A DNA stretch of 64,000 nucleotides from Pseudomonadota bacterium (lineage in GTDB: Bacteria > Pseudomonadota > Gammaproteobacteria > Steroidobacterales > Steroidobacteraceae). The stretch covers positions 1-64,000 of the forward strand of contig JANXUT010000060.1 of the NCBI GenBank assembly GCA_025356075.1, in the 5' to 3' direction. Shown in pieces: positions 37,495-46,784 of this stretch (positions within the stretch are counted from its first letter, which is position 1; each line of letters begins with the position of its first letter). Both the position numbers and the translations under genes were made by a program. A model generated the notes under the pieces. It did not search any database. It saw only the letters and a list, made by a program, of their open reading frames with translations, and was not told the DNA's origin.

Positions 37495-38463
37495 TCAGTA
37501 GCGGACGAGCGCCGAGCCCCACGTAAAGCCGCCGCCGAAGGTCTCGAGCAGCAACAGCTGCCCGCGCTGGATGCGCCCGTCGCGGACGGCCGTGTCGAGC
37601 GCGAGCGGTATCGAGGCGGCCGAGGTGTTGCCGTGGTCGCGCACCGTCACGACGACCCGTTCCATGGGCATGTCGAGTTTCTTCGCGGCCGCCTGGATGA
37701 TCCGGAGGTTCGCCTGGTGCGGTACCAGCCAGTCGATCTCGCTCTTGTCGATGCCGCCCTTCACGAGCGTCTGGTCGACGAGGCGCGAGAGCGTGTTGAC
37801 CGCGAGCTTGAAGACCTCGTTGCCCTTCATCTGGATGCCGGCCTTCGCGCCGCTCCTGAGCTTGTCAAAGCCGAAGGACACCCCGTACGGGAACTTGAGG
37901 AGGTCCTGGTACTGGCCGTCCGCCGACAGGAGCGTCGTCACGAGCCCGGGCGTCTCGGAGGGCGTCAGCACCACCGCTCCCGCGCCGTCCCCGAACAGTA
38001 CCGCCGTGCCGCGGTCGGTCCAGTCGATGACCCGGCTCAGGCACTCAGCCCCGATGACGAGCGCGCATTTCGACTCGCCGAGCTTCACGAACTTGTCCGC
38101 CATCGACAGCGCGTAGATGAAGCCCGAGCAGGCGGTCTCGAGGCTGAAGGCGGGCGTGTCGTGGATGCCGAGCCTCGCCTGCACGAGCGTCGCGACGTTC
38201 GGGAAGATGAGGTCCGGGGTCGTCGTGCCGACCGCGATGAAGTCGATGTCCTCGGGACCGACGCCGGCCGCCTCCATCGCGCGCCTCGCCGCCTCGGTCG
38301 AAAGCGAGGACGTGGTCTCCTCCGGAGTCGCGATGTGGCGCCGCTCGATGCCGGTGCGGGTGCGGATCCATTCGTCGCTCGTCTCGACCATCTTCTCGAG
38401 ATCGGCGTTGGTGACGATCTTCGCTGGCAGGTAGCTGCCGGTGCCGGCGATGCGTGAGTACAT
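37495..38463 (-). CDS. fabH: Beta-ketoacyl-ACP synthase III
   Basis: The protein is 322 residues and starts fatty-acid synthesis by condensing acetyl-CoA with malonyl-ACP. The catalytic triad is visible: Cys in LETACSGFIYAL (about 110), His in VPHQANLRII (about 247) and Asn in HGNTSAASIPLAL (about 276). The start at ATG 38463 fits the usual MYSRIAGTGSYLP. It follows plsX immediately, as in E. coli yceD-rpmF-plsX-fabH. Confidence 0.98.
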   Translation of the reverse strand: MYSRIAGTGSYLPAKIVTNADLEKMVETSDEWIRTRTGIERRHIATPEETTSSLSTEAARRAMEAAGVGPEDIDFIAVGTTTPDLIFPNVATLVQARLGIHDTPAFSLETACSGFIYALSMADKFVKLGESKCALVIGAECLSRVIDWTDRGTAVLFGDGAGAVVLTPSETPGLVTTLLSADGQYQDLLKFPYGVSFGFDKLRSGAKAGIQMKGNEVFKLAVNTLSRLVDQTLVKGGIDKSEIDWLVPHQANLRIIQAAAKKLDMPMERVVVTVRDHGNTSAASIPLALDTAVRDGRIQRGQLLLLETFGGGFTWGSALVRY

Positions 38464-38464
38464 G

Positions 38465-39478
38465 TCAGGCGGCCTGTGCTTGTAGTTGTGCGCTGATCTG
38501 GGCGGGCACGCCATTTTGCGCCTCGAGCACGCCGACGCGCACCGCGTGCGCGAAGGCGGTCGCATCGGCGCCGCCGTGGCTCTTGATGACGACGCCGGCG
38601 AGCCCGACCATGCTGGCGCCGTTGTAGCGGCGCGGGTCGAGACGCTTCTTCAGGGACGTGAGCGCCGGTCCCGCCGCGAGCGCACCCAAGGAGCGCGCCG
38701 TGCTCGCGGTGAATTCCTCGCGCACCGCGCCCGCAATCATGTGGGCGATCCCCTCCATGGCCTTGAGCGCGATGTTGCCGGTGAAGCCATCGGTCACGAC
38801 GACATCGACGCTGCCCGTGCAGATGTCGTTGCCCTCGACGTAGCCGATGTACTCGAGCCGCGAGGCCAGCAGCCGCTGGTGGGCGGCCTTCACGATCTCG
38901 TTGCCCTTGATGTCCTCACGGCCGATGTTGAGGAGCCCGACGCGCGGGCGCTCGCGGCCGAAGAAGTCGGCGGCGACGACCGCGCCCATGATCGCGAACT
39001 GCACGAGCTGCTCGACGGTCGCCGAGACGTTGGCGCCCAGGTCCAGCATGCACGTGTGACCGCCGGTCGCCGGGAGCGCCGAGATGATCGCGGGACGCTC
39101 GATGCCCTCGAGCATGCCGAGCACGAAGTGCGCGGTCGACATCAGGGCGCCGGTGTTGCCACTACTGACGCAGGCCTTGGCCTCGCCGCTCGCGACCAGG
39201 TCGAGCGCGCGCCTGAGCGATGAATCCTTCTTGCGGCGGATCGCCTCGCGCGGCGGCTCGTCCATGCCGACGACCTGGCTTGCGACCTGGATGCGGACGC
39301 GGCTCCGGTCGGCGGGACTTAGCACCGCGAGGTGCGGCTCGAGCGCGCCCGGCTCGCCGACCAGCACGATCTCGAGGTCCGTTTCCTCGCGCAGCACCTC
39401 GAGCGCGCCGGGCACGCAGACGCTCGGCCCGTGGTCGCCGCTCATCGCGTCGACGGCAATCGTGAGACGGGACGCCAA
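38465..39478 (-). CDS. plsX: Acyl-ACP:phosphate acyltransferase PlsX
   Basis: The protein is 337 residues and makes acyl-phosphate for phospholipid synthesis. It begins with the family segment IAVDAMSGDHGPSVCVPGAL. Other signatures are ACVSSGNTGALM, PAIISALPATGGHTCMLDLG, GLLNIGREDIKGNEIVKAAH and VVTDGFTGNIALKAMEG. It lies 32 bp after rpmF and 1 bp before fabH. Confidence 0.98.
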   Translation of the reverse strand: MASRLTIAVDAMSGDHGPSVCVPGALEVLREETDLEIVLVGEPGALEPHLAVLSPADRSRVRIQVASQVVGMDEPPREAIRRKKDSSLRRALDLVASGEAKACVSSGNTGALMSTAHFVLGMLEGIERPAIISALPATGGHTCMLDLGANVSATVEQLVQFAIMGAVVAADFFGRERPRVGLLNIGREDIKGNEIVKAAHQRLLASRLEYIGYVEGNDICTGSVDVVVTDGFTGNIALKAMEGIAHMIAGAVREEFTASTARSLGALAAGPALTSLKKRLDPRRYNGASMVGLAGVVIKSHGGADATAFAHAVRVGVLEAQNGVPAQISAQLQAQAA

Positions 39479-39510
39479 CGGCGAACGGGCCGTGCGGCGG
39501 GGCTTGAGGT

Positions 39511-39702
39511 CTATTCCTCGCCCGATTCGACCGGCGTCTCGATGACCTTCTTGCCGCGATAGTAACCATCGCGGCTGATCCGGTGACGCAGGTGCGTCTC
39601 GCCGGAGGTGGGATCGGTCGACAGCGCCGGCGCACTCAGGTGATCGTGCGAACGGTGCATGCCGCGCTTCGACGGCGTCTTCCTGCTTTTCTGAACGGCC
39701 AT
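39511..39702 (-). CDS. rpmF: 50S ribosomal protein L32
   Basis: The protein is 63 residues, starts [20 protein letters not shown] and continues with [17 protein letters not shown]. It lacks the zinc-binding cysteines of some L32 forms, as is normal in proteobacteria. It lies between yceD and plsX in the conserved order. Confidence 0.98.
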   Translation of the reverse strand: MAVQKSRKTPSKRGMHRSHDHLSAPALSTDPTSGETHLRHRISRDGYYRGKKVIETPVESGEE

Positions 39703-39718
39703 GACTTGCTCCTAGGAC

Positions 39719-40243
39719 TCAACGCTTCAGCAGATCGCGCAGCTCCGCGAACGGTCGCTGCCGCGGCACCGCGGCCGGGGCATCCGGATCGCCCTCGGCA
39801 TCGTCCGCTGCCAGCAATACTGCACACTCGGCCGGCGTCGCGTGCATCGGCACGAGCGGCAACGCCAGCATCAACTCATCCTCGACGAATTCCTCGAGCG
39901 CCAGGCGCCCGCCCGGGGCCGTGACCGCATCGTAGGCGTCCGGCACCCGGCCCGCCTCGGCATCGCGACCGACGAAGGCCACCCGCACCGGCGACTCGAG
40001 CGCCGCCTCGAACGCCTTCAGGCACCGCTGGCACACGAGCCACGCCCGCGCCCTGACCGCACCCTCGAGCGCGGGGTAGGCACCCGACTGGTGGAAGCGG
40101 AAATCAACCGCGACCTGCCCGTCCGGACGCGCGAGACTGTCGCGCAGCCGCGCGAACCCGCCGAGCGGGTAAGCGCATTCGAGCCGGGTGCGCTGGGCCG
40201 CGAGCTGCCCGACGTCCAGCGGGGCCTGGAGGGGACTCGCCAT
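39719..40243 (-). CDS. yceD: YceD/DUF177 protein (23S rRNA accumulation)
   Basis: The protein is 174 residues from the ATG at 40243. It has the DUF177 features VCQRCLKAFEAALESPVRV and LALEEFVEDELMLALPLVPM, with a late Cys. YceD proteins affect 23S rRNA maturation or accumulation. The promoter at 40254-40282 would start transcription only a few nt before this ATG, so the mRNA is nearly leaderless and longer readings of the frame are excluded. Confidence 0.93.
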   Translation of the reverse strand: MASPLQAPLDVGQLAAQRTRLECAYPLGGFARLRDSLARPDGQVAVDFRFHQSGAYPALEGAVRARAWLVCQRCLKAFEAALESPVRVAFVGRDAEAGRVPDAYDAVTAPGGRLALEEFVEDELMLALPLVPMHATPAECAVLLAADDAEGDPDAPAAVPRQRPFAELRDLLKR

Positions 40244-40253
40244 AGGGCCGCGT

Positions 40254-40282
40254 ATCATAGTGACGCGCCCCACTCGTGTCAA
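40254..40282 (-). promoter_or_regulatory. Consensus sigma70 promoter of yceD-rpmF-plsX-fabH
   Basis: A perfect TTGACA at 40282-40277, a 17-bp spacer and TATGAT at 40259-40254. The start point would be near 40247, about 4 nt before the yceD ATG. Confidence 0.8.
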
Positions 40283-40343
40283 AACGATTTCAACTGCAAC
40301 GCGTTGATTTGCAAGCCCCGACGCCCGGGGGCAGGAACTCACG

Positions 40344-40940
40344 ATGCGCCCGACCCCGCCGCGCCTGATTCTCGCCTCGACCTCGCGCTACCGCCGCGAG
40401 CTGCTGGAACGGCTGCAACTCCCCTTCTGGGTGAGGACGCCGGGCGTCGATGAGGCCGCCAGTGCCTGGGAGGCGCCTGCCGCCCTCGCCCCCCGGCTCG
40501 CGCTCGCGAAGGCCCTCGCGGTCGCCCGCGCGAACCCGGGCACCATCGTCATCGGCTCCGACCAAGTCGCGGACCTCGACGGCCATGCGCTCGGCAAGCC
40601 CGCGACGCCGGAGCGCGCCCGCGCCCAGCTCCTCGCCGCGAGCGGCCGCGCGGTGCACTTCCACACCGCGGTTGCGATCGTCGGGCCCGACGGCACGCAG
40701 CGTGAGCACGTCGACCGGACAACCGTGCGCTTTCGAACGCTCACCGCCGCGCAGGTCGCCCGCTACGTCGAGCTCGATGCGCCGCTCGATTGCGCCGGGA
40801 GCTTTCGGTCGGAAGGCCTCGGGATCGCGCTGTTCGAGTCGATCGAAAGTACCGATCCGACCGCGCTCGTGGGGCTCCCGCTCGCGTGGGTCGCCGGGGC
40901 GCTGCGCGCGCTCGGCCTCGATCCGCTGGCGCGGGCCTAG
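40344..40940 (+). CDS. yceF: 7-methyl-GTP pyrophosphatase, Maf/YceF family
   Basis: This Maf-fold nucleotide pyrophosphatase has 198 residues and hydrolyses modified nucleotides such as m7GTP. Signatures are LILASTSRYRRELLERL, VIGSDQVADLDG, VDRTTVRFRTLTAAQVARYV and DCAGSFRSEGLGIALFE. It is divergent from yceD with 100 bp between, as in E. coli. Its stop overlaps the stop of the convergent carbonic anhydrase gene by 4 nt. Confidence 0.95.
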   Translation: MRPTPPRLILASTSRYRRELLERLQLPFWVRTPGVDEAASAWEAPAALAPRLALAKALAVARANPGTIVIGSDQVADLDGHALGKPATPERARAQLLAASGRAVHFHTAVAIVGPDGTQREHVDRTTVRFRTLTAAQVARYVELDAPLDCAGSFRSEGLGIALFESIESTDPTALVGLPLAWVAGALRALGLDPLARA

Positions 40941-41599
40941 CCGCGCGCGCGCCGGGCGGCGGTCGCGGCGAGCGCGCCGCGCTGCGCCTGGCCGACGTCA
41001 TCGCCGCGACCGACCTTCATCGACAGGTCCTGGATCAGGCCGTCGGCGATGTCGTAGATCCAGCCGCGCACGGTGAGCGGCTGGCCGCGGTCCCAGGCGC
41101 TCTGCACCAGCGTCGTCTGGCAGACGTTGACGACCTGCTCGATCACGTTGAGCTCGCAGAGGAGCCGCGCACGATCGGTGGCGTCGGCGAGCTGCGCGAG
41201 CAGCGCCTCGTGGCGGCGCATGACGTCCTGCACGTGGCGGAGCCAATTGTCGACCAGCCCCTGGCGGCTGTTGGCGAGCGCCGCGGTGACGCCGCCGCAG
41301 CCGTAGTGGCCGCAGACGATGATGTCGTTGACGTTCAGCACGTCCACCGCGTACTGGATCACCGACAGGCAGTTGAGATCGGTGTGCACCACGACGTTCG
41401 CAACGTTGCGATGGACGAAGATCTCGCCCGGCATCAGCCCGACGATCTCGTTCGCCGGCACCCGGCTGTCGGCGCAGCCGATCCACAGGAACTCCGGCGA
41501 CTGCTGGTGGCTCAGCTTCGCGAAGAATTCGGGGTCCGCGGCCCGTATCTTGTCGGCCCAGCGGCGGTTGTTGGCAATCAGGCGGTGTTGCTGCGGCAT
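40937..41599 (-). CDS. can: Beta-class carbonic anhydrase
   Basis: The protein is 220 residues and interconverts CO2 and bicarbonate. The zinc ligands and dyad are in place: Cys42, Asp44 and Arg46 in IGCADSRVPA, His98 and Cys101 in CGHYGCGG, as in E. coli Can. It lies just after rluC on the same strand with 7 bp between them. Confidence 0.97.
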   Translation of the reverse strand: MPQQHRLIANNRRWADKIRAADPEFFAKLSHQQSPEFLWIGCADSRVPANEIVGLMPGEIFVHRNVANVVVHTDLNCLSVIQYAVDVLNVNDIIVCGHYGCGGVTAALANSRQGLVDNWLRHVQDVMRRHEALLAQLADATDRARLLCELNVIEQVVNVCQTTLVQSAWDRGQPLTVRGWIYDIADGLIQDLSMKVGRGDDVGQAQRGALAATAARRARG

Positions 41600-41606
41600 G
41601 GTCGGC

Positions 41607-42623
41607 TCAGCGGCGGCGGTGCGCGGCGCGGCGGTTGCGGGTGGTGCTCAGGTGCTCGAGGACGGTCGCGAGTTCCTCGGGCAGCGGCACAGTAACCGAG
41701 AACTGCTTGCCGCTCCCTGGCCACTCGAAGCTCAGCATCTGCGCGTGCAAGAACATGCGGTTGAGTCCCACTTCCTTCATCGAGGCGTTGAATTCCCGGT
41801 CGCCGTACTTGTCGTCGCCGGCGACCGGGTGGCCGGCGTGCTGGGCGTGCACGCGGATCTGGTGCGTGCGGCCGGTGCCGATCGTGACCTCGAGCAGCGT
41901 CGCCTTCGGTCCGAAGAAGTCGACCGGCGCGAAGGTCGACTCGGAGGCCTTGCCGCCCTCGTGCACGCGCACGACGCGGGTCCCCGCCTGGCGGGCCTCG
42001 GTCGCGAGCGGCACGTCGATGGTCTTCTTGCCGAGATTCCACGACCCCTTGACGAGCGCGAGGTAGCGCTTCTCGACTTTCCCCTCGCGCAGGAGCGCGT
42101 GGAGCGTTCTGAGCGCCGCGCGGTTGCGCGCGACCAGCAGGAGTCCGCTGGTGTCCCGGTCGAGCCGGTGCGCGAGTTCGAGGGTCTCTGCGGGCCGCGA
42201 GGCCCTGAGCGCCTCGATGACGCCAAACGACAGGCCGCTGCCGCCGTGCACGGCGAGTCCCGCCGGTTTGGCGATCGCGAGCACGTCCTTGTCCTCGTAG
42301 ACGACGGTCGATTCGATGTCGTGCTGGGCGCGGTCGGGAATCTTGGCCGGCCCCATGTCCTCGGCGGTGCGGATCGGCGGCAGGCGCACGTCGTCCCCGG
42401 CCGCGACGCGGTATTCGGGCTTGGCGCGCTTGCCGTTCACCCGGACCTCGCCCTTCCGGAGGATCCGGTAGATGCGCGACCTCGGCACACCCTTCAGTTC
42501 GCGCAGCAGCCAGTTGTCGATGCGCTGGCCCGCCGCGCCCTCGAGCACGGTCACGTGGCTGACCCCGCCGCCCGTGGCGGTCCCGGCGGTGGCGGCAGGC
42601 GGCTTTATTTCGGCGTAAGACAT
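41607..42623 (-). CDS. rluC: 23S rRNA pseudouridine synthase RluC
   Basis: The protein is 338 residues from the ATG at 42623. It has an N-terminal S4 RNA-binding domain (RIDNWLLRELKGVPRSRIYR) and a pseudouridine synthase domain. The catalytic Asp lies in ELAHRLDRDTSGLLLVARN, and TGRTHQIRVHAQHAGHPVAG is downstream. RluC modifies U955, U2504 and U2580 in E. coli. It is divergent from rne, as in enterics. The Shine-Dalgarno is weak, and the start codon overlaps the -35 element of the likely rne promoter. Confidence 0.96.
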   Translation of the reverse strand: MSYAEIKPPAATAGTATGGGVSHVTVLEGAAGQRIDNWLLRELKGVPRSRIYRILRKGEVRVNGKRAKPEYRVAAGDDVRLPPIRTAEDMGPAKIPDRAQHDIESTVVYEDKDVLAIAKPAGLAVHGGSGLSFGVIEALRASRPAETLELAHRLDRDTSGLLLVARNRAALRTLHALLREGKVEKRYLALVKGSWNLGKKTIDVPLATEARQAGTRVVRVHEGGKASESTFAPVDFFGPKATLLEVTIGTGRTHQIRVHAQHAGHPVAGDDKYGDREFNASMKEVGLNRMFLHAQMLSFEWPGSGKQFSVTVPLPEELATVLEHLSTTRNRRAAHRRR

Positions 42624-42651
42624 TGATTTACCGACGATGCTCCGGTATATT
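42623..42651 (+). promoter_or_regulatory. Probable rne promoter
   Basis: TTGATT at 42623-42628, a 17-bp spacer and TATATT at 42646-42651. Transcription would begin near 42658, giving rne a leader of about 450 nt. Confidence 0.6.
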
Positions 42652-43107
42652 TCCGTTCCGTCAGGCGTCTGGCGCACGTGAACGCGAAGCGTTTCGTGGC
42701 CGTCGCCTCAGCGCGGTTCTCGCATCTCGAATCGTCCACCCTTGCGATCCACGGCGGATCCGGTCGACGGAGTGCGTTGCGGCGACCGCATATTAGTTGG
42801 TCCGGGGTCGCCCGTCTCGGGTGATCGGACCATCGTTCGGCCGATGACTTGGATGCGCGGCGATACGCCGCCCGCGAATCGCGCTCTTTACGTGGGGTGC
42901 TTCGCGTCGACCGGTCAACGGGCTCAAGAAGGTATGCAGGCCGGGTGCGGTTCAAGGGTCTTTAGACCGTGAGCGCGCCCGCGATCCCGAAGATGGCTCT
43001 CGACGACACATCGCTAAGTAGCCCTCTCCTCGCATCATTCGCGACGCTCCGCCGTGCCCACGGCGCATCCAGACTATCGGCCCCCGCTAACTCCCAAGTA
43101 GGGGCCC
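42652..43107 (+). promoter_or_regulatory. Long structured 5' leader of rne
   Basis: About 450 nt of non-coding DNA precede the rne ATG. A strong hairpin lies at 42798-42832: outer arms TGGTCCG and CGGACCA, inner arms TCGCCCG and CGGGTGA with loop TCT. In E. coli a 361-nt rne leader lets RNase E regulate its own mRNA. The length and structure here suggest the same logic, but the E. coli hairpins themselves are not recognised. Confidence 0.45.
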
Positions 43108-45891
43108 ATGAAGAGAATGTTGATCAACGCGACGCAGCAGGAAGAGCTGCGCGTCGCCCTCGTTGACGGTCAGAAGCTTTACGACCTGTCGATAGAGATA
43201 CCCTCCAAAGAACAGAAGAAAGCGAACGTCTACAAAGGCCGGATCACCCGGATCGAGCCCAGCCTCGAAGCGGCCTTCGTCGATTACGGCGCCCAGCGCC
43301 ACGGCTTCCTGCCGCTGAAGGAAGTCGCCAAGGAATACTTCCGCACCCAGCCCCAGGGCGGGCGGATGAACATCCGCGAACTGCTTTCCGAAGGCCAGGA
43401 CCTCGTCGTCCAGGTCGAGAAGGAAGAGCGCGGCAACAAGGGCGCGGCGCTGACCACCTTCATCAGCCTCGCCGGCCGCTTCCTGGTGCTCATGCCGAAC
43501 AACCCGCGCGCCGGTGGCGTGTCGAGGCGCATCGAGGGCGAGGAGCGCGATGCAACGCGCGAGGCGATGGAAGGCCTCGACATCCCCGAGGGCATGGGCG
43601 CGATCGTGCGCACCGCCGGGGTGGGCCGCTCAACCGAAGAGCTCAAGTGGGACCTCGACAACCTCGCGACCAACTGGCTCGCGATCGCGGATGCCTCCAA
43701 GGACCGCCCGGCGCCCTTCCTCATCTACCAGGAGAGCGACGCGGTGGCGAGGAGCCTTCGCGATTACCTCTCCGATGACATCGGCGAGGCGCTCTGCGAT
43801 GACCCTGGCGCCTACCAGCGCGGACAGGAGTACATGGAGCGCTTCATGCCGCCGGAGGCGCAGAAGAAGCTCAAGCTCTACAGCGACGAGGTGCCGCTCT
43901 TTACGCGCTTCCAGATCGAGAGCCAGATCGAGTCGGCCTATTCGCACAAGGTGACGCTGCCCTCGGGCGGCAGCCTCGTCATAGACCACACCGAGGCGCT
44001 CGTCTCCATCGACATCAACTCGGCGCGCGCGACCCGCGGCGCCGACATCGAGACGACGGCGACCAACACGAACCTCGAGGCGGCGGACGAGATTTCGCGC
44101 CAGCTCAGGATCCGCGACCTGGGCGGCCTCATCGTCATCGACTTCATCGACATGGAGTCGACCAAGAACCAGCGTGCCGTCGAGGATCGGCTGCGCGATG
44201 CGGTCAAGATGGACCGCGCGCGCATCCAGATCGGGCGCATCTCACGCTTCGGGCTCCTCGAGATGTCGCGTCAGCGCCTGCGGCCTTCGCTCGGCGAATC
44301 GACCAACATCAACTGCCCGCGGTGCGTCGGTCTCGGCACGATCAGGAGCGTCGAGTCGCTCGCGCTCGCGATCCTGCGCCTGATCGGCGAGGAGGCCCGC
44401 AAGGACCGCTCCTCGAAGGTGATCGCGCAGCTCCCCGTCGAGGTGGCGACGTTCCTCATCAACGAGAAGCGCGATTGGCTCCGGGACGTCGAGCAGCGCA
44501 ACCACGTCGAAGTCGTGCTCGTGCCGAACCCGCACTTGCAGACCCCGAACTATTCGCTGCGGCGCGTGCGCGACGACGAGACCGGCCTCCCCGAGAACTC
44601 GATGACGAGCTTCCAGATGGCGGAGCAGCCGCCGGCCGAGGTGCTCGTGCCGAGCATCGAGCCGAAGAAAGCGGCGGAAGCCGCCGCCGTGCAGCCGATC
44701 CTGCCGACGGCACCGGCGCCGGTGGCCGCGAACCTCTGGTCACCGACCGCCGAGGTCGCCGCGCCCGTGGCGGCAGCGCCCGCCGCCGTCCTCGCGCCGC
44801 AGCCGCGCGAGGGAATCTTCACGCGGATCCGGTTCTGGCTCTTCGGCAGCAAGCATGCCGCGAGCGCGCCCGAGGCCAACCGCCCCGCGCGCGATGAGCG
44901 CCCGGGTCGACCCGGCCAGCGGCGCGATGAGCGCGGTCGCGGGCAGGATCGCCACAACGAGCGTGGCCGCGACGGTCGCGACGGACGCCACTCCCGCGGC
45001 GAGCGCGGCGGACGCGATGACCGGCCGCGGCGCGAGGAGCGCGGCGACCGGCACGGCGGTGGCGAACGTCATGCGGGCGCCGATCGCGGTCCCGATCGCG
45101 GCGCTGAGCGCAGCGCCGGTGGCGATCGCAACGGTCCGCGCGGCGAGGGCCGCGATGGCGGACGGCGCGATGGCCGCCCGCCACGCTCGGACGGTCGCGC
45201 CGGCGAGCGCCCGCGTGAGGGCGAGCGTCCGCGCGATGCCGATCGCGGCCCGCGTGGCGAGGGCCGGACCGAGGCTCCCGCCCGGAACGAGGCGCGCCCG
45301 AGTGCGCCGCGCCCGGAGAACACCGAGATGCGTCCGACCGAGGACGCACAGGCCCACCCGCCGGGCGCGCCCGCCGATGCCGCGGGCGATGATCGGGGCG
45401 AGGTCCGGCGCGGCCGGCGCCGCGGGCGTCGTCGCGGTCGTGGCGGTGGCGGCGGCAACGCAGGTCCTCAGGGTCCGCAGGGTGCCGAGGAAACGGCGCA
45501 GAACGGGATCCCGGACATCGGCGAGTCGGGTCGCTTCCCGGCGCTCAACGTCGAGGAATACGAACGGACGAACGGCAACGGCGCGCATTCCGAGGCGGCC
45601 TCGCGGCCGCCCATGGAAACGGCGCCCGCGCCGTTCGAACTCGCGCCGCCGAGGAGCAGCGAGGCGAACGTCGCTCCGAGTGCCGCGCGCCATGTAGAGG
45701 AGGCGCCGCGTGTCGAGGCGCGTCCGGCCTACGAGGCGCCGGTGTACACCCCGCCTCCTCCGCCGGCGTACATCCCGCCGCCTCCTCCGCCGACGCCCAA
45801 CGCGGCGCCGGCGCCGCCCGCGGCACCCGCGGCACCCGCTCCGCACGCAGCGGATCCGGGCAGTCCCGCCGAGCACCCGCCCGGCAACTGA
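43108..45891 (+). CDS. rne: Ribonuclease E
   Basis: This endoribonuclease and degradosome scaffold has 927 residues. The catalytic half has an S1 domain ([20 protein letters not shown]), metal-binding Asp residues in [12 protein letters not shown] (about 300) and VIDFIDMES (about 343), and the zinc-link CPRCVGLG (about 403). From about 510 onward it is disordered: a long Arg/Gly/Asp-rich RNA-binding stretch (residues about 590-740), then a Pro/Ala-rich end. It matures rRNA and tRNA and turns over mRNA. Confidence 0.98.
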   Translation: MKRMLINATQQEELRVALVDGQKLYDLSIEIPSKEQKKANVYKGRITRIEPSLEAAFVDYGAQRHGFLPLKEVAKEYFRTQPQGGRMNIRELLSEGQDLVVQVEKEERGNKGAALTTFISLAGRFLVLMPNNPRAGGVSRRIEGEERDATREAMEGLDIPEGMGAIVRTAGVGRSTEELKWDLDNLATNWLAIADASKDRPAPFLIYQESDAVARSLRDYLSDDIGEALCDDPGAYQRGQEYMERFMPPEAQKKLKLYSDEVPLFTRFQIESQIESAYSHKVTLPSGGSLVIDHTEALVSIDINSARATRGADIETTATNTNLEAADEISRQLRIRDLGGLIVIDFIDMESTKNQRAVEDRLRDAVKMDRARIQIGRISRFGLLEMSRQRLRPSLGESTNINCPRCVGLGTIRSVESLALAILRLIGEEARKDRSSKVIAQLPVEVATFLINEKRDWLRDVEQRNHVEVVLVPNPHLQTPNYSLRRVRDDETGLPENSMTSFQMAEQPPAEVLVPSIEPKKAAEAAAVQPILPTAPAPVAANLWSPTAEVAAPVAAAPAAVLAPQPREGIFTRIRFWLFGSKHAASAPEANRPARDERPGRPGQRRDERGRGQDRHNERGRDGRDGRHSRGERGGRDDRPRREERGDRHGGGERHAGADRGPDRGAERSAGGDRNGPRGEGRDGGRRDGRPPRSDGRAGERPREGERPRDADRGPRGEGRTEAPARNEARPSAPRPENTEMRPTEDAQAHPPGAPADAAGDDRGEVRRGRRRGRRRGRGGGGGNAGPQGPQGAEETAQNGIPDIGESGRFPALNVEEYERTNGNGAHSEAASRPPMETAPAPFELAPPRSSEANVAPSAARHVEEAPRVEARPAYEAPVYTPPPPPAYIPPPPPPTPNAAPAPPAAPAAPAPHAADPGSPAEHPPGN

Positions 45892-45900
45892 AGGTGATGA

Positions 45901-46395
45901 TTACTCCGGGCGCACAGGCGCCCGGAGTTCCTTTAGGAGGCCGCGCGATGCGGCCTCGGCGAGGTCGAGCACGTCCTCGAATCCCGCCGCGCCCCCGTAG
46001 TACGGATCCGGCACCTCGCGGCGCCCGAGCTCGGGCGCGAACTCCAGCAACAGCTTGAGCCGGGCGCGAAATTTCGCCGGTGCAATGTCGCGTGCATCGG
46101 CGAGGTTCCGCTCGTCCATGACGAGCACGTAGTCGAACGCCTCGAAATCCTCCGCCCGCAGGTGGCGGGCCCTCAGATCACCCATCTCGACGCCGCGTCG
46201 CCGGCCGGCGCTCTGCGCGCGCCGGTCGGGCGAATGGCCGACGTGGTAGTCGTGCGTGCCGGCCGAATCGGTTCGCACCGCGAGTCCTGCGCCCTCGGTC
46301 CGCAGGAGCGCGCGGAACACAGCCTCCGCGGTCGGTGAGCGGCAGATGTTACCCATGCAGACAAATAGAACGCCTATCCTGTTGATATCACTCAT
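45901..46395 (-). CDS. Low-molecular-weight protein-tyrosine phosphatase
   Basis: The protein is 164 residues with the phosphate loop VCMGNICRSP (catalytic Cys13, Arg19) near the N-terminus and the general-acid loop DPYYGG near residue 130. Such enzymes dephosphorylate tyrosine kinases of capsule synthesis or arsenate-like substrates; no kinase gene is nearby, so the substrate is unknown. Its last codons form one arm of the hairpin that lies just after rne. Confidence 0.93.
   Translation of the reverse strand: MSDINRIGVLFVCMGNICRSPTAEAVFRALLRTEGAGLAVRTDSAGTHDYHVGHSPDRRAQSAGRRRGVEMGDLRARHLRAEDFEAFDYVLVMDERNLADARDIAPAKFRARLKLLLEFAPELGRREVPDPYYGGAAGFEDVLDLAEAASRGLLKELRAPVRPE
45903..45928 (+). 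terminator. Hairpin terminator between rne and the phosphatase gene
   Basis: ACTCCGGGCGC and GCGCCCGGAGT form a perfect 11-bp stem with a 4-nt loop, 11 bp after the rne stop, followed by TCCTTTAGG. It lies inside the 3' end of the convergent phosphatase gene, so it may act in both directions. The T-run is short. Confidence 0.6.
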
Positions 46396-46784
46396 ATAAT
46401 CTCAGGGTCACTGGTGTCGGGGCGCTGCGCTGCCAACGGATCGCGGCGGCACGCGCGGGGACTCGCCAATCTACACGGACCCGGCGGCACCTCCGCGCCG
46501 CCCTCGCCGCCGCGGGCGAAGCAAGGCGATTGCAGGCCGGTCGCTGATCGCGAAAGCGCCGCCCGCTTCGTTGCACTCGCCGCTCAGCTCAGAGTCGCGC
46601 GTCGTGCGATCGAGCCGATCCTCGTCAACCGGCACGGCGCTCGCGCGCACCGGCGCCCATTGACGCTACCCGGGTGAACATCAATGCTTCCTCGGGAGGC
46701 GAGCGCTGCGCTCCCATGACCCCGAGGGCGCGCGGCATCGGGTCGTTGACTCGCGGCGGGCATCCGAAACGAGGGGAATAGCGC
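46396..46784. other. Intergenic region, phosphatase / TIR gene
   Basis: About 390 bp without a supported gene, containing the divergent promoters of both neighbours. GAGGGGAATAGCGC before 46785 supplies a Shine-Dalgarno for the TTG start of the TIR gene. An ATTATAT stretch touches the phosphatase ATG. I see no convincing RNA gene or repeat. Confidence 0.3.
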
